Source: Vibrio cincinnatiensis DSM 19608
GTDB lineage: Bacteria > Pseudomonadota > Gammaproteobacteria > Enterobacterales > Vibrionaceae
Reading direction: 5' to 3'
Length of the DNA: 64,000 bases
Assembly: GCF_900167345.1 (NCBI RefSeq)
Contig: NZ_FUXB01000005.1
Location: 62,001-126,000, forward strand
Positions 63,301 through 64,000 of this stretch are shown in pieces. The notes beneath the pieces were generated by a model, which worked only from the letters and a program-made list of their open reading frames with translations, ran no database searches and had not been told where the DNA came from. The first letter of the stretch is position 1. Each line of letters starts with the position of its first letter. A program made the position numbers and the translations under genes.

Positions 63301-63937
63301 ACGCCATCAAGTGGATTTCGAGTGGCTAGAGGTATTGCAAAAGATGGTTGAAACTGTGCTCAGCACACCGTTGAATGGTCAATCATTACGCTTGAATCAA
63401 ATCGATCCAGAGCGGCGTTTAACAGAGATGGAGTTTCTCCTACCGATAGAGCTATTAACCGCTCCTGAGCTCAATCGAATTGGCCATCGTTATGATCCAC
63501 TGTCTGCCAAAGCCGGAGAACTTGGATTTTATCCGGTTCAAGGGATGCTCAAAGGGTTTATTGATTTAGTGTTTGAACATCAAGGGCACTATTACCTCTT
63601 AGACTGGAAATCAAACCATTTAGGAGATGATCGACTAGCCTATCAAGGTGAGCAACTCAGCCGAGCCATGGTTGAACATCGCTATGATCTGCAATACCAA
63701 TTATATACGTTAGCGTTACACCGATTTTTAAGTAGCCGATTGGATAATTACGATTATCAGCAACATTTTGGTGGTGTCTATTACCTATTTTTACGGGGCA
63801 TGGATGGACAATCTCAGAGTGGGGTGTTTCATGCTAAGCCAAAGGTTGAATTCATTCAGGCTTTAGACCGATTGATCGATGGACAACCCGCTTTGCCTCC
63901 GAGAAGTGAGCTTGGGCAGATGGAGTTTGATTTATGA
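60326..63937 (+). CDS. recB: Exonuclease V subunit RecB
   Basis: A 1203-residue helicase-nuclease. UvrD-type helicase motifs are IEASAGTGKTFTIAGLYLR (I, near 26-44), VVTFTEAATAELRDRI (Ia), MIDEFQDTDPLQY (II, near 387), GDPKQAIYAFRGAD (III), VQIVTIHKSKGLEYDLVFLPF (V) and EDLRLIYVALTRA (VI). The C-terminal RecB nuclease domain has GTFLHALFEE and LLDWKSNHLG near 1091-1100 with the catalytic Asp/Lys. It unwinds and degrades DNA ends until Chi is met. Its stop overlaps the recD start by four bases (ATGA), so the two are coupled. Confidence 0.98.
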   Translation: MMSNIDSIVPTPLDTLTFPLHGARLIEASAGTGKTFTIAGLYLRLLLGHGSPQTRHEQPLTVEQILVVTFTEAATAELRDRIRRRIHEARIAFSRGSSDDPVVKPLLEQVTDHAFAVHLLLNAERQMDQAAIYTIHGFCQRMLTQNAFESGMRFDNEFITDESQLKAQVVADYWRRQFYPLPVNLAGEVRRLWSSPQALLDKIGRYLSGEALSLITPVMTGDLLALHQSNLAKIDALKQQWRAAEQDIEILISRSDVNKRSYTKKSLPEWIERVSFWAETPTITYDIPEALGRFSQSVLMEKTPKGEAPHHPLFDAIETFLAEPISLQGPLMAHAITECRQLLAKAKASQQWLSFDDLLSQLSASLAEDEQGLLAERIRHLYPVAMIDEFQDTDPLQYHIFSQVYLAHPTCGWFMIGDPKQAIYAFRGADIFTYIKARNQVSAHYTLGTNWRSSAEMVASVNQLFAFPESPFIYDNDIPFYPVQPSPKAQQKQWFLAGQAQPALTYWYQQAEAPLSKGEYQQIMAQATASQIQALLTAAQQGEAHFERDRLIEPADIAVLVRTGSEGRLIQQALAQQGIASVYLSNRDSVFTSAVAADLQRLLQAALHPEDEKALRSALASPLFALNAAQLDLLNNDENEWEAVQNEFKHYRKLWQERGVLPMLRAVLSMRHVAERWLAEPNGERQLTDFMHLSELLQQATQTLESDHGLLRWFAQSMVDAQAGSSSDDAMLRLESERNLVQIVTIHKSKGLEYDLVFLPFVLNYREAQEGKYYDVASGQTLLDIMGSDSALQQADKERLAEDLRLIYVALTRAVYGCFIGVAPLRNGRSTQEPTGVHLSALGYLLQNGQQGDIALLTQALSQQAALSSVIVTEPPELLPEPFTPLQTSQPELSAKTLQHSIDRAWRVTSYSGLVKQGGHPQESTLELVGFDLDSAGEHDESFASDELERSIFTFPRGATPGTFLHALFEEVEFTESVYSEKNQTTIETLMERHQVDFEWLEVLQKMVETVLSTPLNGQSLRLNQIDPERRLTEMEFLLPIELLTAPELNRIGHRYDPLSAKAGELGFYPVQGMLKGFIDLVFEHQGHYYLLDWKSNHLGDDRLAYQGEQLSRAMVEHRYDLQYQLYTLALHRFLSSRLDNYDYQQHFGGVYYLFLRGMDGQSQSGVFHAKPKVEFIQALDRLIDGQPALPPRSELGQMEFDL

Positions 63938-64000
63938 TAGAGCAGCAATCGATTCAATTAGCACAACTGGCGAAGCAAGGGGTATTGCGCCAGCTCGATT
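63934..64000 (+). CDS. recD: Exonuclease V subunit RecD, N-terminal fragment
   Basis: The last 67 bases open an ORF at ATG 63934, overlapping the recB stop (ATGA). The 22 residues seen (MIEQQSIQLAQLAKQGVLRQLD) parallel the start of RecD proteins, where a short helix precedes an LRxLD-like segment. The gene continues beyond the window. Identification rests mainly on the recC-recB-recD order. Confidence 0.85.
   Translation, partial: MIEQQSIQLAQLAKQGVLRQLD

Noticed and set aside
1..64000. Prophage, integron, transposon, CRISPR, tRNA or rRNA content
   Set aside because: No integrase, transposase, direct-repeat array, attC-like element, or tRNA cloverleaf was recognised; gene content and order look like conserved chromosome throughout.

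Overview
This window is ordinary chromosomal DNA from a gammaproteobacterium of the Vibrionaceae, most likely a Vibrio. The evidence is protein content (ArcB/ArcA, a two-EF-G complement, the NupC-deoCABD cluster, RecCBD without ptr) and a gene order that, as I remember it, follows one arm of V. cholerae chromosome 1 almost gene for gene from the btuF/cbiB/mtnN locus to recBCD. I could not run a search, so the species is left open. I see no rRNA, tRNA, insertion sequence, prophage, integron or CRISPR array.

Layout. 1-1748 (minus strand): B12 salvage (btuF start, cbiB) and mtnN. 2062-8070 (minus): gltD and gltB, glutamate synthase. 8598-13315: yhcC, arcB with a lipoprotein gene, and convergent arcA. 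13630-15037: DUF3293, rraA and a small exported protein. 15336-20210: the threonine operon with a readable leader peptide (thrL), attenuator and thrABC. 20315-23805: grcA, nfo, a 43-residue ORF, ung, a hemerythrin-like protein and a DUF3545 protein. 24492-27734: a sodium:alanine/glycine symporter behind a PurR-like operator, yaaA, a tiny DUF5363-type gene and a TatD-type nuclease. 27977-33975: nupC and deoCABD, nucleoside uptake and breakdown. 34019-41988: ytjB, serB, the PilZ protein plzC, radA and a second elongation factor G. 42133-48954 (minus): acyl-CoA ligase, HD-GYP phosphodiesterase, chromate transporter, zntB and a RimK-like ATP-grasp protein, the last divergent from a GNAT/C39-peptidase fusion (49036-50124). 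50293-56527: nnrS, adenine deaminase behind an adenine riboswitch, dapD, yebG, a LysR regulator and a TDT transporter. 56617-64000: recC, recB and the start of recD.

Regulation is unusually legible. I can read a purine riboswitch with the adenine-specifying U (52627-52693) in front of adenine deaminase; two GT-N7-AC NorR-type sites plus a sigma-54 -24/-12 element in front of nnrS; a LexA box in front of yebG; FNR-type palindromes near arcA and grcA; a CRP-type site in front of nupC; a PurR-type box in front of the symporter; and the thr attenuator. Purine and nucleoside themes recur (nupC, deoCABD, adenine deaminase, mtnN, PurR box), as do oxygen/NO responses (arcAB, grcA, nnrS, hemerythrin) and cyclic-di-GMP (plzC, HD-GYP).

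The least understood unit is the divergent pair 47503-50124, an ATP-grasp ligase and an acetyltransferase fused to a papain-like peptidase, which looks like a peptide-modifying or peptide-metabolite pathway of unknown product.
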